Origin: Pukyongia salina | GTDB lineage: Bacteria; Bacteroidota; Bacteroidia; Flavobacteriales; Flavobacteriaceae | Reading direction: 5' to 3' | DNA length: 64,000 nucleotides | Assembly: GCF_002966125.1 (NCBI RefSeq) | Contig: NZ_CP027062.1 | Coordinates: 3,024,501 to 3,088,500 of the forward strand | Shown: positions 25,968 through 34,986 of the stretch, one piece after another | How the letters are laid out: every line of letters begins with the position of its first letter | Position numbering within the stretch: position 1 is the stretch's first letter | Program-made: the position numbers and the translations under genes | Notes under the pieces: generated by a model | The model's database searches: none | Seen by the model: the letters and a program-made list of their open reading frames with translations, nothing else | What the model was told of the DNA's origin: nothing

Positions 25968-26756
25968 CTATTTTTCTATTTCGCCATCAATTTGTTGAAT
26001 CGTTTCCTTGAGATACAACACCAGGTTTTCATGTAATCCGGCCAAATAGCTATTGTTCATCATAGCAAGTCTTAGTCCGTTCTTAAAGACGTGATCATTA
26101 TGTTGCCATTTAGCGTCCATGATCAGCTGTCGATGAACAGAGTCTGGAATATCCTGTATTTTAAGCCTTTGCGGGAATCCTTTTACAGCTTTACTCAAGT
26201 CGAAATATCCCAGTGCCGTCGCATTCTTCACATGAGGGTTATACAAGTATTCTTCAAATTCTCTTCGCATATGATGCTCGCCACTGGCGATACCGGTATA
26301 GCGTTTTTGAAGCTCCATCAGGCGATTTTTTATAGAATCGTTTTTGATCAGACTCAAATTTCCAGAACTTAAAAGCTCCTTGAAGGTGTTATTATTAGGC
26401 ACATATTCACCCCATATAAAAACCTGCTCATAAACATCAGTATAATCTCTTACCTCCTCTTTGGTCTCTGGTTCGTTTAAACCTAATAGTCTTGTACACG
26501 CCTTGGCTTTTTGAAAACGATATTCGGCAAAATTTCGGTTATTTTCTATTTCACTCACAAGGTCTGCTTTTAAGTTTGATAGATAATTGATCTCCCTATC
26601 TCTCTCTTTTCTCGCCTCGTTAGCATTATTGATCTGCAAGGCGATCAGGATCCCTATCACCACCAGTACAATTTCTCCAATGGCATAGAGCAGATATTTG
26701 CCAGTTTTGTTTTCACTCATAAGTTTAAGTCTGATTCGTCTAAAGAACTTGATCAT
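25968..26756 (-). CDS. DUF6090 family membrane protein (copy B)
   Basis: 262 residues, opening MIKFFRRIRLKLMSENKTGKY, then the shared transmembrane helix (IGEIVLVVIGILIALQINN) and a divergent helical body. Its N-terminal coding region and its 5' leader are closest to copy D (43426-44145): about 120 bp of leader are repeated upstream of both, including a 36-codon frame that begins with DUF6090's own first six codons. A 17-bp palindrome CATAATTTCAAATTATG overlaps the start codon. Function unknown. Confidence 0.85.
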   Translation of the reverse strand: MIKFFRRIRLKLMSENKTGKYLLYAIGEIVLVVIGILIALQINNANEARKERDREINYLSNLKADLVSEIENNRNFAEYRFQKAKACTRLLGLNEPETKEEVRDYTDVYEQVFIWGEYVPNNNTFKELLSSGNLSLIKNDSIKNRLMELQKRYTGIASGEHHMRREFEEYLYNPHVKNATALGYFDLSKAVKGFPQRLKIQDIPDSVHRQLIMDAKWQHNDHVFKNGLRLAMMNNSYLAGLHENLVLYLKETIQQIDGEIEK

Positions 26757-26880
26757 AATTTCAAATTATGTGTAGAGGACGTCCGCAAGCGGCTATCGCA
26801 ACCAAAGGTCTACCAGACCTTTGATTTTGCTTTGCAAAATTATGTTTTGATAATCTGAAGAATTTTATCACGAGTGGTTA
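26757..26880. repeat. Duplicated DUF6090 leader (pair with 44146-44270)
   Basis: Roughly 110 bp aligns with the leader of copy D with about ten differences. It contains two hairpins (AAAGGTCT ACC AGACCTTT, and ATTTTGC / GCAAAAT). A 36-codon frame on the minus strand (26761-26871, GTG start) starts V/M-I-K-F-F-R, as all DUF6090 proteins do, and ends 4 bp before copy B. Most differences from the partner frame change the amino acid, so it looks like a gene relic rather than a selected peptide. Confidence 0.7.
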
Positions 26881-27035
26881 GTTTATCTAAAGATATAAAT
26901 TTTAATTATTTGAGAATCAGAAAGAAAAAAATATTGAAATGTTGTCCCGAAATTGATAATTGTCATTACACATGAAGACATCCAAATGTAAATTTATTCA
27001 TTATTACCGGAGGGTTTAATTAAAATACAAAACTC

Positions 27036-27422
27036 ATGTGGAAGTATATACTGGCTTGGTTCCCTATGATCATTATAGCCATCTCTAACGGTTTATTTAG
27101 AGAGAAGTTTTTAGCCAGCCGTTTTAGTGAACTGCAGGCTCACCAGCTATCTACGGCGAGTATGATCGTACTATTTGGTATTTATGTGTGGGTATTATTC
27201 AGGATCTGGCCGCCAATGAATATTTCTCAAACCCTATACATTGGATTAGCGTGGCTGTTATTTACTGTCATTTTCGAATTTTTGTTTGGCCATTATGTTG
27301 CCGGCCACCCATGGGAAAAATTGCTGCACGATTACAACATTCTGGCTGGTCGTGTATGGCTGCTGATCCTAATATGGATTTCGGTAGCACCATATGTGAT
27401 CTATCGAATACAACAGGGATAA
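27036..27422 (+). CDS. Small integral membrane protein, unknown
   Basis: 128 residues with four predicted membrane helices (about 3-20, 41-61, 67-87, 104-124). The motif FEFLFGHYVAGHPWEKLLHDY in the third loop is distinctive but I cannot name a family. It is the only plus-strand gene in this stretch. The start is MWKYILAWFP at 27036; no operon partner. Confidence 0.7.
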   Translation: MWKYILAWFPMIIIAISNGLFREKFLASRFSELQAHQLSTASMIVLFGIYVWVLFRIWPPMNISQTLYIGLAWLLFTVIFEFLFGHYVAGHPWEKLLHDYNILAGRVWLLILIWISVAPYVIYRIQQG

Positions 27423-27568
27423 GAGATTCTTATAGAAAGATTCCATTAAATTGTTCAACCAAAAGCTTTGTATCCTACGCAAATGAGAATTTGCCATGTC
27501 CTGGATGTAGAGTGCGATCTTGTTTTAGCTTGAATTGATAAAATAATGATCCATTTTCCGATTCAGCT

Positions 27569-28579
27569 TTAATCTTCCTTTAACCAATTTATTGCAGAGC
27601 GAATACTTTCATCATTTTCACTTAATGGTTCTATCACAAACGGTAATTCCTTATCGACATCCACAAACTCGTTATAGACATTCCCATTTCTATCTTTGTA
27701 ATAACTAACCGAGATGGTCATAGCGGTCGTTTCATCAATCACTTCCCAATCTGTAACCGTGATCATTCCAAAGGTTTTTTGACCGAAGAACTTAGTTTTA
27801 TCTCTCCCTTTAAAGATTACTGCCAAGGCCTCCCCGGAGCTGGCAGTGTACACACTTGTTAAAACAGCTATCTTCGGAAGGTTTTTAGGGGCACAATCGT
27901 CCTGTAATTCTATTGAATACTCGTCGTAAAAGAAATCGCCGTTTTCCACTCTCCATACAGAACTCTCGGTATTTGTTAACCCTTGAGAGCCTCCCACAAT
28001 ATCATCGCCAATTAGCAGTGCAATACCCTCTGCCATCGGGTGCATATTTCCACCTCCATTGTATCTTAGATCCACGATCCAGTTTTTGGCTCCGGCATTT
28101 ATTAGATCGCAAACTTCTGTCTGGATCTCGGATGCCATTTTTTCATTGTCTCCCATTGGCAAGCCAACTATACGGATATATCCTATTTCATTCTCCAACA
28201 TTTCTGTGTGGAAATAATAGGTTTGAGCCATTTGTATCTTGTTGTAAATTTTTGGATCGAATGTTTTTAGATGATCCTTCAACTCTCCGCTATAATAATG
28301 AGCGATTATTTGATTATTATGAAATACCCTTCCATGTTCGTCTCCTAATGATTTTAAGAGATATTTTAAGGCCGGGCTTAAATCGTTAACAGATTCTGCC
28401 TCTTTGGCGAGTTTATAAACCTGTGGTTTTACAGAATCCCAATTGATATTATTTCTATAGAGGGAAGCCTCTTGGGCATGAGTTATTATCTTATCCAGCA
28501 CCACTTGAACTTCGTTAGTTGATTGACCAAAAACCTGTAGGGTATAGAGTAAAATGAATCCTAATATAGATTGTTTCAT
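27569..28579 (-). CDS. S41 family peptidase (tail-specific protease-like)
   Basis: 336 residues with a signal peptide (cleavage near VFGQ, residue 18). Catalytic-core features of the S41/C-terminal processing peptidase family: LRYNGGGNMHPMAEGI (about 175-190), VLTSVYTASSGEALAVIF with the nucleophile Ser, and FFGQKTFG with the base Lys. No PDZ domain is obvious, which fits the short form common in Bacteroidota. Periplasmic protease of unknown substrate. Confidence 0.88.
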   Translation of the reverse strand: MKQSILGFILLYTLQVFGQSTNEVQVVLDKIITHAQEASLYRNNINWDSVKPQVYKLAKEAESVNDLSPALKYLLKSLGDEHGRVFHNNQIIAHYYSGELKDHLKTFDPKIYNKIQMAQTYYFHTEMLENEIGYIRIVGLPMGDNEKMASEIQTEVCDLINAGAKNWIVDLRYNGGGNMHPMAEGIALLIGDDIVGGSQGLTNTESSVWRVENGDFFYDEYSIELQDDCAPKNLPKIAVLTSVYTASSGEALAVIFKGRDKTKFFGQKTFGMITVTDWEVIDETTAMTISVSYYKDRNGNVYNEFVDVDKELPFVIEPLSENDESIRSAINWLKED

Positions 28580-28725
28580 AGTTATGAGTATTTCACTTTC
28601 CGGGGAGTTCGAGTATTTATAGCCATTGTAATATCGGGTTAAATCATCCCCGGGTGCCGGTTATAAACAACCGTGATCTGCACAAAATTCCTAATTGATT
28701 GCCGGCGTTGATAAAATAATAAAAT

Positions 28726-29154
28726 CTATTTAAGTTCTTTGAACAAACAATAGGTGGTATGTCCTTTTGGAAAATCCGGTAATTCCCCATACACTGTATA
28801 TCCTAGTTTTTCGTAAAACGGGCGGGCTTGAAAGCTTACTGTTTCGGTTCGGATATAATTAAAACCCTTAAGGGCAGCGAATTCTTCGAATGCCTCTACC
28901 AGCTGGCTTCCAACACCTGATCTTCTGGTTTCTTCAGAAAGCCATAGAAGTTCGAGTACACAATAATTCCAATACCCGCAAGCTCTAATACCACCCAACA
29001 CCTTACCATTTTCATCTTTTGCAAATACCGCAAACCTCGTGTCTTCTTCAAAAACAACATCATCCGAAAGATATTGCTGGTTATAGCTTTTTATTCCGTC
29101 ACTAATTATTTGAAGATCTTCTTTCTTGGGATGAGATGTAGTTTCAATATTCAT
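28726..29154 (-). CDS. GNAT N-acetyltransferase
   Basis: 142 residues. The acetyl-CoA binding motif TRRSGVGSQLVEAFEEFA (about 77-94) is followed by SFQARPFYEKLGYTVYGEL, the standard GNAT C-terminal pattern. The substrate is unknown. The ATG overlaps the stop of the YwqK-like gene (ATGA), so the two are translationally coupled. Confidence 0.88.
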   Translation of the reverse strand: MNIETTSHPKKEDLQIISDGIKSYNQQYLSDDVVFEEDTRFAVFAKDENGKVLGGIRACGYWNYCVLELLWLSEETRRSGVGSQLVEAFEEFAALKGFNYIRTETVSFQARPFYEKLGYTVYGELPDFPKGHTTYCLFKELK

Positions 29155-29555
29155 TTTTTAAGTTTAAAAGATTCCGTCTTTACTAGCTCACCAGCCTCGT
29201 TATACACTTTCCAGGTGCCTTTTTTCTTACCGTGTTCAAAGTGACCTTCGTCCCACAGTTGACCGTTGGCATGGTACCTTTTCCATTCACCGTGTTTTTG
29301 CCCATCATCATCGAAACCACCCGTCCCTCGTGGTTCGCCATTCTTAAAGAACCACTTCCATTGCCCTACGATCTTACCATCTTTGAAGCTACCGGAAGAT
29401 TGCATCTGGCCGTTGTTGAGAAAATACTTCCATTTACCAGATTTCTTTCCGTTATCGAACGCACCCTGGCAAGAGACAAGGCCGTTCTTGAAATACAGCG
29501 TAAAAGGTCCGTTTTTAGGATTGCCGTTTTCATCTGTTCCCGGGATATCTTTCAT
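29151..29555 (-). CDS. YwqK-type (MORN-like repeat) protein
   Basis: 134 residues made of about five repeats of the G-x-W-K-x-x-x-x-N-G-x-x-x-x-x-G-x-F-x-x-G type (e.g. SGKWKYFLNNGQMQSSGSF, VGQWKWFFKNGEPRG, HGEWKRYHANGQLWDEG). Databases label this family 'toxin-antitoxin system YwqK antitoxin'; the label derives from Bacillus and is not evidence of a TA pair here. It overlaps the downstream GNAT gene by 4 bp. Confidence 0.8.
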   Translation of the reverse strand: MKDIPGTDENGNPKNGPFTLYFKNGLVSCQGAFDNGKKSGKWKYFLNNGQMQSSGSFKDGKIVGQWKWFFKNGEPRGTGGFDDDGQKHGEWKRYHANGQLWDEGHFEHGKKKGTWKVYNEAGELVKTESFKLKK

Positions 29556-29579
29556 AAATATTCTATTTTTTTGGGTAGA

Positions 29580-29810
29580 TCATGCTTGTACATTGCTAGC
29601 CGTGACACTCATAGCAGGATTGAGGCAACCCAACGCAGGTAGGGAATGCGCATCCTAATAGCAGCTTTTAGCACAGAAGGACATTTAATCCTTTAATCCG
29701 GCATAGCAGCTCAAATATCAATACGTTAAAGATATCAATTTTATAAATGTGAAAGCTGGAGCTAATTGAAGTCGAAGACACTAGGGCGCTGCTACGTTAA
29801 CTGCTATTGT
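29580..29810. repeat. Degenerate attC-like repeat
   Basis: Only the inner conserved block survives clearly: GTTAAAGATATCAATTTTAT at 29725-29744 is identical to the block in the well-preserved repeats at 47-60 kb, followed by AAATGTGAAA. Outer arms are eroded. It separates the YwqK/GNAT pair from the SRPBCC gene. Confidence 0.6.
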
Positions 29811-30240
29811 CTTTTATTTTCTTCAGGGCCTTAGGAAATGTTTTTATCATAAATTCCTTGTGTTCCTCCATAATATCTATTTCAACCTCAAGTGTGATAG
29901 CGTTTTTACTTTCGGAAAGCCTATAAATTTCTGTCGTCCCAGACCACTTTTTAGTTTCGTCATCAACCGGTTGCTCCACTCCTCCTACCACATTTCCTAT
30001 ATGTTTAAAGTGTATGATTTCATTTGGAATGTGTTTTTCTATGATACTGTAGATTCCATTTTGGTCGGGACCAAGAAAATGCACCTTACTTTTTTCTTTC
30101 CATTCATCCGTGACGACATAGGACCCATCAAAAAAAACACCAGCCCACTCGCGATATGAGCTTTCATTCCAGAGTGCTCTCCAGATCACTGTTCTTTCGG
30201 CATTTATATCGATGGAAAACTTTAATCTTTCAATCATCAT
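29797..30240 (-). CDS. SRPBCC (AHSA1-like) domain protein
   Basis: 147 residues. The START/AHSA1 pattern is visible: LKFSIDINAERTVIWRALWN, SYREWAGVFFDGSYV, then WSGTTEIYRLSESKNAITLEVE and a final helix. Members bind hydrophobic ligands or act as co-chaperone-like modules; none is assigned. It lies between two degenerate repeats, as a single-gene cassette-like unit. Confidence 0.82.
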   Translation of the reverse strand: MMIERLKFSIDINAERTVIWRALWNESSYREWAGVFFDGSYVVTDEWKEKSKVHFLGPDQNGIYSIIEKHIPNEIIHFKHIGNVVGGVEQPVDDETKKWSGTTEIYRLSESKNAITLEVEIDIMEEHKEFMIKTFPKALKKIKDNSS

Positions 30241-30475
30241 TTGTCAATTGGGTGATATCTGTTGACTTTTATCGATAACTTTAATTGAGATAATACTTCA
30301 TTTTCAACGCAGCAGCCTGGTTAAAGACAAAAGTCTTTAGAAAAGCCGAAGCGCGATATTCACATTAGCAACTAGCCGGAAATACTAGCGTATTACTACT
30401 ACTTAAAGATATTAATTTAAATTGCAAATCATTAAACTGGTTATAAATACAGCCAATAGTGTTATGCCTAGCTGT
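30241..30475. repeat. Degenerate attC-like repeat
   Basis: The right half resembles the conserved repeats: ACTTAAAGATATTAAT, then TTGCAAATC, ATAAATACAGCCAAT and a terminal GTTATGCC. The left arm is not recognisable. Confidence 0.55.
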
Positions 30476-30481
30476 TTATAG

Positions 30482-30997
30482 TTATTCATTGATATCATTT
30501 TTTAGATCTACCAATTTCAATTCTTTATGATAGGCTTCAATTCTGGCATGTGCGGTCCCGTCGATCAAAAGAATAACGATCAACATAGCTATTGTTGTGA
30601 TACTAATAGCTCTCCAGGTGGGTGTGTTGATAAATAGAATTAGTAACGCAGCAACGATAATTAGTATTGGAATTACTTTAAAAACAACTGTGTATTCCTT
30701 TAAAGTACTTTCGGATCGTTCAATTTCAGTCTCATAGAAGGCAGGAGCATCGGCGTTAAATGATTTCTCAAATTGGACAACTCTGGATTTGTTGGTATAA
30801 AACAAACCTAGGCCAATGGTCACGAGTATTAAACCGGCTACCAGGGTTGGAATGACGTATGCCTTCGCTAGATCGGTTTTCCCTAGCTGCCAGAATCCCG
30901 CACTCGCGATTAAAAATAGAAGCGCAAATAAGATAAAGAAACGTGTTGAAAAGACTTCGGCTTTTGCCCATTCTGTAGCTAATTTTAATAATTCCAT
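30482..30997 (-). CDS. Membrane protein, unknown
   Basis: 171 residues with four membrane helices in two pairs (about 18-35, 45-68, 108-125 and 131-148). A hydrophilic loop around residues 70-100 separates the pairs. No family recognised. It follows the FAD/NAD(P)-binding protein gene with only 7 bp between, so the two are probably co-transcribed. Confidence 0.7.
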   Translation of the reverse strand: MELLKLATEWAKAEVFSTRFFILFALLFLIASAGFWQLGKTDLAKAYVIPTLVAGLILVTIGLGLFYTNKSRVVQFEKSFNADAPAFYETEIERSESTLKEYTVVFKVIPILIIVAALLILFINTPTWRAISITTIAMLIVILLIDGTAHARIEAYHKELKLVDLKNDINE

Positions 30998-31004
30998 AGT
31001 TAGT

Positions 31005-32756
31005 TTAATTTTGATTTAACCACTCTTTATGATGCTGTGCGGCTTGTTTCGCCCATTGTTGGGGTCGTTCACCAAAACATTCCAAAATAGCATCAACACC
31101 TATGATCGTTCCTTTAGCCAATCTACCGAGTAACGCTATTGGGATCTTTCTGTTTACATCATCCGAAAGCAAGTAACCATTTTCATCGGTTTCAATTCCA
31201 AGATCGCTATGGATCGCTTGCATTAAGTTATCGGAAAGTAATTGCTGAACAAGGGTTGATCGTACGATCTTAATTTGCGGGGAATCTAATACGGAATCGA
31301 TCATCATATTGGCCGTGATTGATTTTTTATCTTTGCTTAACTTCCATCCTTCATCATTTAAATCAATATCCGGATCGCACACATAGTCTAAATTAAGTAT
31401 TCCCTTTTTTGAAAGTGCCAACATTTGTTGAATGCTTTCAACCGGTGGGCCATAAGAATATCTTTTGGTAGATTCGTCAAGTTCTATTATTTCAGCAAAT
31501 ACTTCATCTGAACAGTCATTGAACGACAAAGCCTTGTATATGGATGGTTGACAATGTCGCCATACCTGGCCCACACAAAAATCAAGGCTGATCGATCTAT
31601 TTCCAGTGGCCATTTCCACATATTCTTGCATACTGCGCTCGGCAGATTGTTTTGCTGAAACGAATAATGGATGTTCATACCCCTGATCTTTTAACCATGA
31701 ACCTATGGCCATTTCAATTTCTTTTTGAGTGTGTGCATTTTGATTTTTAGGCAGATTCTTATAAATAGTTGAGGCTATTGGAACAAAGGCATCTATAAGA
31801 AATTGTGGACTTTTGGCTGCTTTCTGAATCTTCTTATCTCCAATTTGCTTTTCAAAAGCTAAAAGTGAATCTTCAGAAGGCTCAAACCAACTGTCAATTT
31901 TTGCATTCAAAGGTTTAGGCGCTGGTGGCAAGCCATCCAGTGAAAATGGAATGAACAAATCTTTAATTGGGTTTTCCGTTTTAAATTCACACAGCCTGGT
32001 CTTTTCATCTAAGGTTGCAAACTCGCCAAACTTATTGGCAATAGCCCTCACAACATCGATCATGGCTAGTCCAAATCCGCGTATTCCGATGGTACTCCTT
32101 TCATTTAGGTTTTTGTTGCCTAAATAACTAGTTGTAGGGTAAGGTGATTTAAACAGGCAGATGTCTTGCTTGGCAGACGCATATTTTTCCCATTCCTCTA
32201 TTTGTTTAGAAAGCTCTGTGGGCTGATGTCCAATAGTTAATAATATCTCATCAAACTCTTCGTAGGTAGTGTTATCGGTCTTAACTACTAATTTACCATC
32301 CTTCAGCCATTTTACATTTTCCACGCATTCCCGATGTATGGCCGTTATCCCGTATTGAGCCAGGGGGGTTAGTAGTGATTGGAACCGTTGAGCCAGAAAT
32401 TCTCCAATCTTGGAACGTGGCGGGTAGGAATCTGGCGTTTCTTCAGAAATCATCGAAAAATCCTTATCAGCCCATTCTTTGTACGTTGGGAAAGGATCTA
32501 TTTTAAGGTTCTCTGTATTAATTAACTCACGTTCGGGTAGATCCAACACTCTTTCTGAAATGTTTATCCAATTGGAATTATTTTGGTGTAGATCATAAAC
32601 CTGTCCGTTACCGAAATTTCCGGTATGTTCAAATAATGATATATGTATATTGGTAAGAAGTGAATCACTTGCCAACTCTGTGATCAACCTTTCAAAAGCA
32701 TATCCACCTCTGGGGCCTAAGCCAATAATTGCGATTTTCCTTTTTCGTTGTGACAT
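31005..32756 (-). CDS. FAD/NAD(P)-binding oxidoreductase-like protein
   Basis: 583 residues. The N-terminal KIAIIGLGPRGGYAFERLI is the dinucleotide-binding loop of the FAD-NAD(P)-binding family (PF13454-like), and IRGFGLAMIDVVRAIAN recalls the second nucleotide-binding region. The rest is alpha-rich with no known catalytic motif. Homologues occur in many bacteria as HydN/SidA-like 'FAD-NAD(P)-binding' proteins; the substrate is unknown. Two-gene operon with the membrane protein downstream. Confidence 0.8.
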   Translation of the reverse strand: MSQRKRKIAIIGLGPRGGYAFERLITELASDSLLTNIHISLFEHTGNFGNGQVYDLHQNNSNWINISERVLDLPERELINTENLKIDPFPTYKEWADKDFSMISEETPDSYPPRSKIGEFLAQRFQSLLTPLAQYGITAIHRECVENVKWLKDGKLVVKTDNTTYEEFDEILLTIGHQPTELSKQIEEWEKYASAKQDICLFKSPYPTTSYLGNKNLNERSTIGIRGFGLAMIDVVRAIANKFGEFATLDEKTRLCEFKTENPIKDLFIPFSLDGLPPAPKPLNAKIDSWFEPSEDSLLAFEKQIGDKKIQKAAKSPQFLIDAFVPIASTIYKNLPKNQNAHTQKEIEMAIGSWLKDQGYEHPLFVSAKQSAERSMQEYVEMATGNRSISLDFCVGQVWRHCQPSIYKALSFNDCSDEVFAEIIELDESTKRYSYGPPVESIQQMLALSKKGILNLDYVCDPDIDLNDEGWKLSKDKKSITANMMIDSVLDSPQIKIVRSTLVQQLLSDNLMQAIHSDLGIETDENGYLLSDDVNRKIPIALLGRLAKGTIIGVDAILECFGERPQQWAKQAAQHHKEWLNQN

Positions 32757-32901
32757 ATTTTAATCGTGCAACCTGCGATTATGCATGGACTAAGTTAGGT
32801 GGTTAAGCGGTCTATTTTCAGATGAAAAAATTCAATATTTTTAATAAATAGAAAGTAGCCAAATAATTGATTATACATCGGGATGACACGGTTCGCTTCT
32901 T

Positions 32902-33597
32902 TTATTCTTCAAAAATTGCGACTGCTCTTACCGGAGAGCCGGTACCTCCTTTTATTTTTAAAGGTAAGCCTATAAATCTAAATCTTCCTCTGTTAATTAG
33001 TAAATGAAGATTGATCATATTTTCATAGTGAGTGAAATTCAACTCTCCACAAATACGATGTACTTCCTTATTTGATACCCCGGGAACGCCGGGCGACATA
33101 GTTTCAACTCCAAAAGCCGCTATCTTCTGTTCACCAAGCCAACTTGCCGTATCTGCAGTAATTCCGGGACCATTGTTCCAATTATTTCCATTGAAATTTT
33201 TTCGATAGTGATCTGTATAAATTAACACGGTATCCCCTTTCTTTATTTTTAATCCTGCTTTTATACAAGCATTTTCGATCTCATGTGGTTCGATTAGTTC
33301 TCTTAACCCTTTATGAGATAGATCTAAACAGATGCCTTCTGTATAAAACATGGATAAAGGCATTTTATCGATAGACTTTCCCCTATGCTGTATACCCATA
33401 TGATTTATGGCGTCTACGTGAGTTCCGGTGTGTTCTCCCATTTCTAATTTATGAACAGCCGGGGTTTTTACTTTAGGATTTTTAATTCCGTTCCACTCTT
33501 CGTGCGAATTATGAACTGTAATTTTTACTTGCGGAAGGTCTTTATAAACCGGCATTCCTTCATAGATTTCCTGACTTAGATCAATAATTTCTGTCAT
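32902..33597 (-). CDS. Cyclase family protein (kynurenine formamidase-like)
   Basis: 231 residues. The metal-binding motif EHTGTHVDAINH (H-x-G-T-H-x-D-x-x-x-H) lies at about residues 55-66, with IDLSQEIYEGMPVYKD at the N-terminus. Members hydrolyse N-formylkynurenine, isatin or related amides; which one is unknown. 32 bp downstream of the DUF3703 gene and in the same direction. Confidence 0.88.
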   Translation of the reverse strand: MTEIIDLSQEIYEGMPVYKDLPQVKITVHNSHEEWNGIKNPKVKTPAVHKLEMGEHTGTHVDAINHMGIQHRGKSIDKMPLSMFYTEGICLDLSHKGLRELIEPHEIENACIKAGLKIKKGDTVLIYTDHYRKNFNGNNWNNGPGITADTASWLGEQKIAAFGVETMSPGVPGVSNKEVHRICGELNFTHYENMINLHLLINRGRFRFIGLPLKIKGGTGSPVRAVAIFEE

Positions 33598-33629
33598 TCG
33601 ATAACTTTGTTTTTTGTAGAATTTTACGG

Positions 33630-34007
33630 TCAGACATTATTGATTCCTGCTTTAAAGAAAATATCCTTTAATTCTTTTTCAATTGGAAATGGTTTTAATG
33701 GTGGCACATTCGCTCCGCCTGGATTACCAACAGGAATTTTACCAACAAAAGATTTAACTCCTCCGAAGATCAGCCGCGGAATTTGTCCGATAATTTCCTT
33801 ACCACTCTTAATTTTAATCCCGAATTGCAGCATTTTCCAATGTACTAAAGTATGGGCATAAGGATATTTTTGTCCTATTATATGAGCTCTCTCTAAATGA
33901 TTCCAAGCGCTTTTTAAATTCCCCCTTGAGTATTCGGTTTTGTATTTTTCCAGTTCCGAATCGTAATATGGTTTTAGACTTCCTGGAATCGATGTGTAAA
34001 ATTTCAT
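33630..34007 (-). CDS. DUF3703 family protein
   Basis: 125 residues. The family pattern is NLKSAWNHLERAHIIGQKYPYAHTLVHWKML, given here in pieces, with a conserved glycine-rich GKIPVGNPGGANVPPL segment. DUF3703 proteins are small and often sit near mercury or metal resistance genes elsewhere; nothing of that kind is nearby. Likely first gene of a two-gene transcript with the cyclase. Confidence 0.8.
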   Translation of the reverse strand: MKFYTSIPGSLKPYYDSELEKYKTEYSRGNLKSAWNHLERAHIIGQKYPYAHTLVHWKMLQFGIKIKSGKEIIGQIPRLIFGGVKSFVGKIPVGNPGGANVPPLKPFPIEKELKDIFFKAGINNV

Positions 34008-34039
34008 AACTAACTTTTTTTGAGTACTAGTTTAAAAGC

Positions 34040-34262
34040 ACTCATGTGCTCCGAAGCTGGGTACGTTCCTCTCCATAACCTCTGCAAAGACTGTGCGACC
34101 GTGAACTATAGTAACGCCTCCCTATGCATGTTTTGAACGGGAAGCCCGGCAGAGCCACTAGGTTTTTTTTTTTGTATAAATATATTGATTTTATGAATGA
34201 GAAACGCCAAACTAGTCGACAACACATCCACACGTGTTAACCTTGTTGACTGCTGCCATCTG
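34040..34262. repeat. Degenerate attC-like repeat
   Basis: Recognisable parts are GAAGCCCGGCAGAGCC and CTAGG in the middle, then ATAAATATATTGATTTTATG and AACGCCAAACTAGTCG, ending GTTAACCTTGTTGAC. The central CCGGCAGAGCC and CGCCAAAC match the 47-60 kb repeats. Confidence 0.65.
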
Positions 34263-34266
34263 TCAC

Positions 34267-34755
34267 TTAATTAACGGGTCTAACATTCCAAATTTGTCTC
34301 AGTATTTTCCATTCTCCATTAACTTTTGTACAAACTGTAATGAAGTTCGATGAAGATTTAGACGATGAAATAATGGAGTCGTTGACAACCGTATTCCATC
34401 CCACGGTTGAGACCCCTTCCCAAACTGCTGTTTTTGAATCTACGATAATTAAACTATCCTTGGTATATACAAAGTCCGTTATTGGATAACTCGTATTATT
34501 AGTAGTAGCAAACCACCAATTACCTATTTCCGCTTTTCCCTGAACAAAATTTCCCGGATTACCCGGAGGTATCAAAGCCCCATTTTCAGTAAATAGATTA
34601 ACAACCTTCGTACTATCATTCTGCAGCCAATAATCGCGATAATTTTCATGTAACTCATGAAGTAATTTTTTGTCTTCGTCACTCGCAAGATTTATGTCCT
34701 TAGATAAATCGCAAGAGACAATAAATAGTGTAAGAATTAAGGTTATAGTTTTCAT
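34267..34755 (-). CDS. SnoaL/NTF2-like lipoprotein
   Basis: 162 residues. The lipobox FIVSC puts Cys near residue 15. The body has the NTF2-like pattern: ELHENYRDYWLQNDSTKVVNLF, NGALIPPG, GKAEIGNWW and VWEGVSTVGW. NTF2-like domains serve as small-molecule-binding folds or enzymes; no catalytic residues stand out. A single-gene unit between two repeats. Confidence 0.8.
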   Translation of the reverse strand: MKTITLILTLFIVSCDLSKDINLASDEDKKLLHELHENYRDYWLQNDSTKVVNLFTENGALIPPGNPGNFVQGKAEIGNWWFATTNNTSYPITDFVYTKDSLIIVDSKTAVWEGVSTVGWNTVVNDSIISSSKSSSNFITVCTKVNGEWKILRQIWNVRPVN

Positions 34756-34789
34756 GATCTTTTAAGGTGTTTTATTTTTCTTAGGATGC

Positions 34790-34984
34790 TACCGGTGCCT
34801 ATGGTTATATCGTTGGCAGAGACTGGGCGGCTGCGATCCGTAGTAATGCATCTCGACGAAATAGAGGCTTGAACAGCCGCGCAAAGCCGCTAGATTGCTA
34901 GGTTTAGTTAAAGATATCGATTTTATAAAAGTAAATCGTTCAGTTGGCTAAAAACACTACTATTTGCTGTAGTTGTTGGCAATA
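34790..34984. repeat. attC-like repeat, moderately preserved
   Basis: Contains GGGCGGCTGCGATCCG on the left, AGCCGCGCAAAGCCGCTAGATT in the middle (given in part), GTTAAAGATATCGATTTTAT at the conserved block, and a right end ...AGTTGTTGGCAATAG. It resembles type I repeats further right. Confidence 0.7.
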
Positions 34985-34986
34985 GT

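Noticed and set aside
29151-29555. Toxin-antitoxin pair suggested by the YwqK antitoxin name
   Set aside because: The coupled gene is a GNAT acetyltransferase and the YwqK label is inherited; GNAT toxins pair with DNA-binding antitoxins, and none is present.
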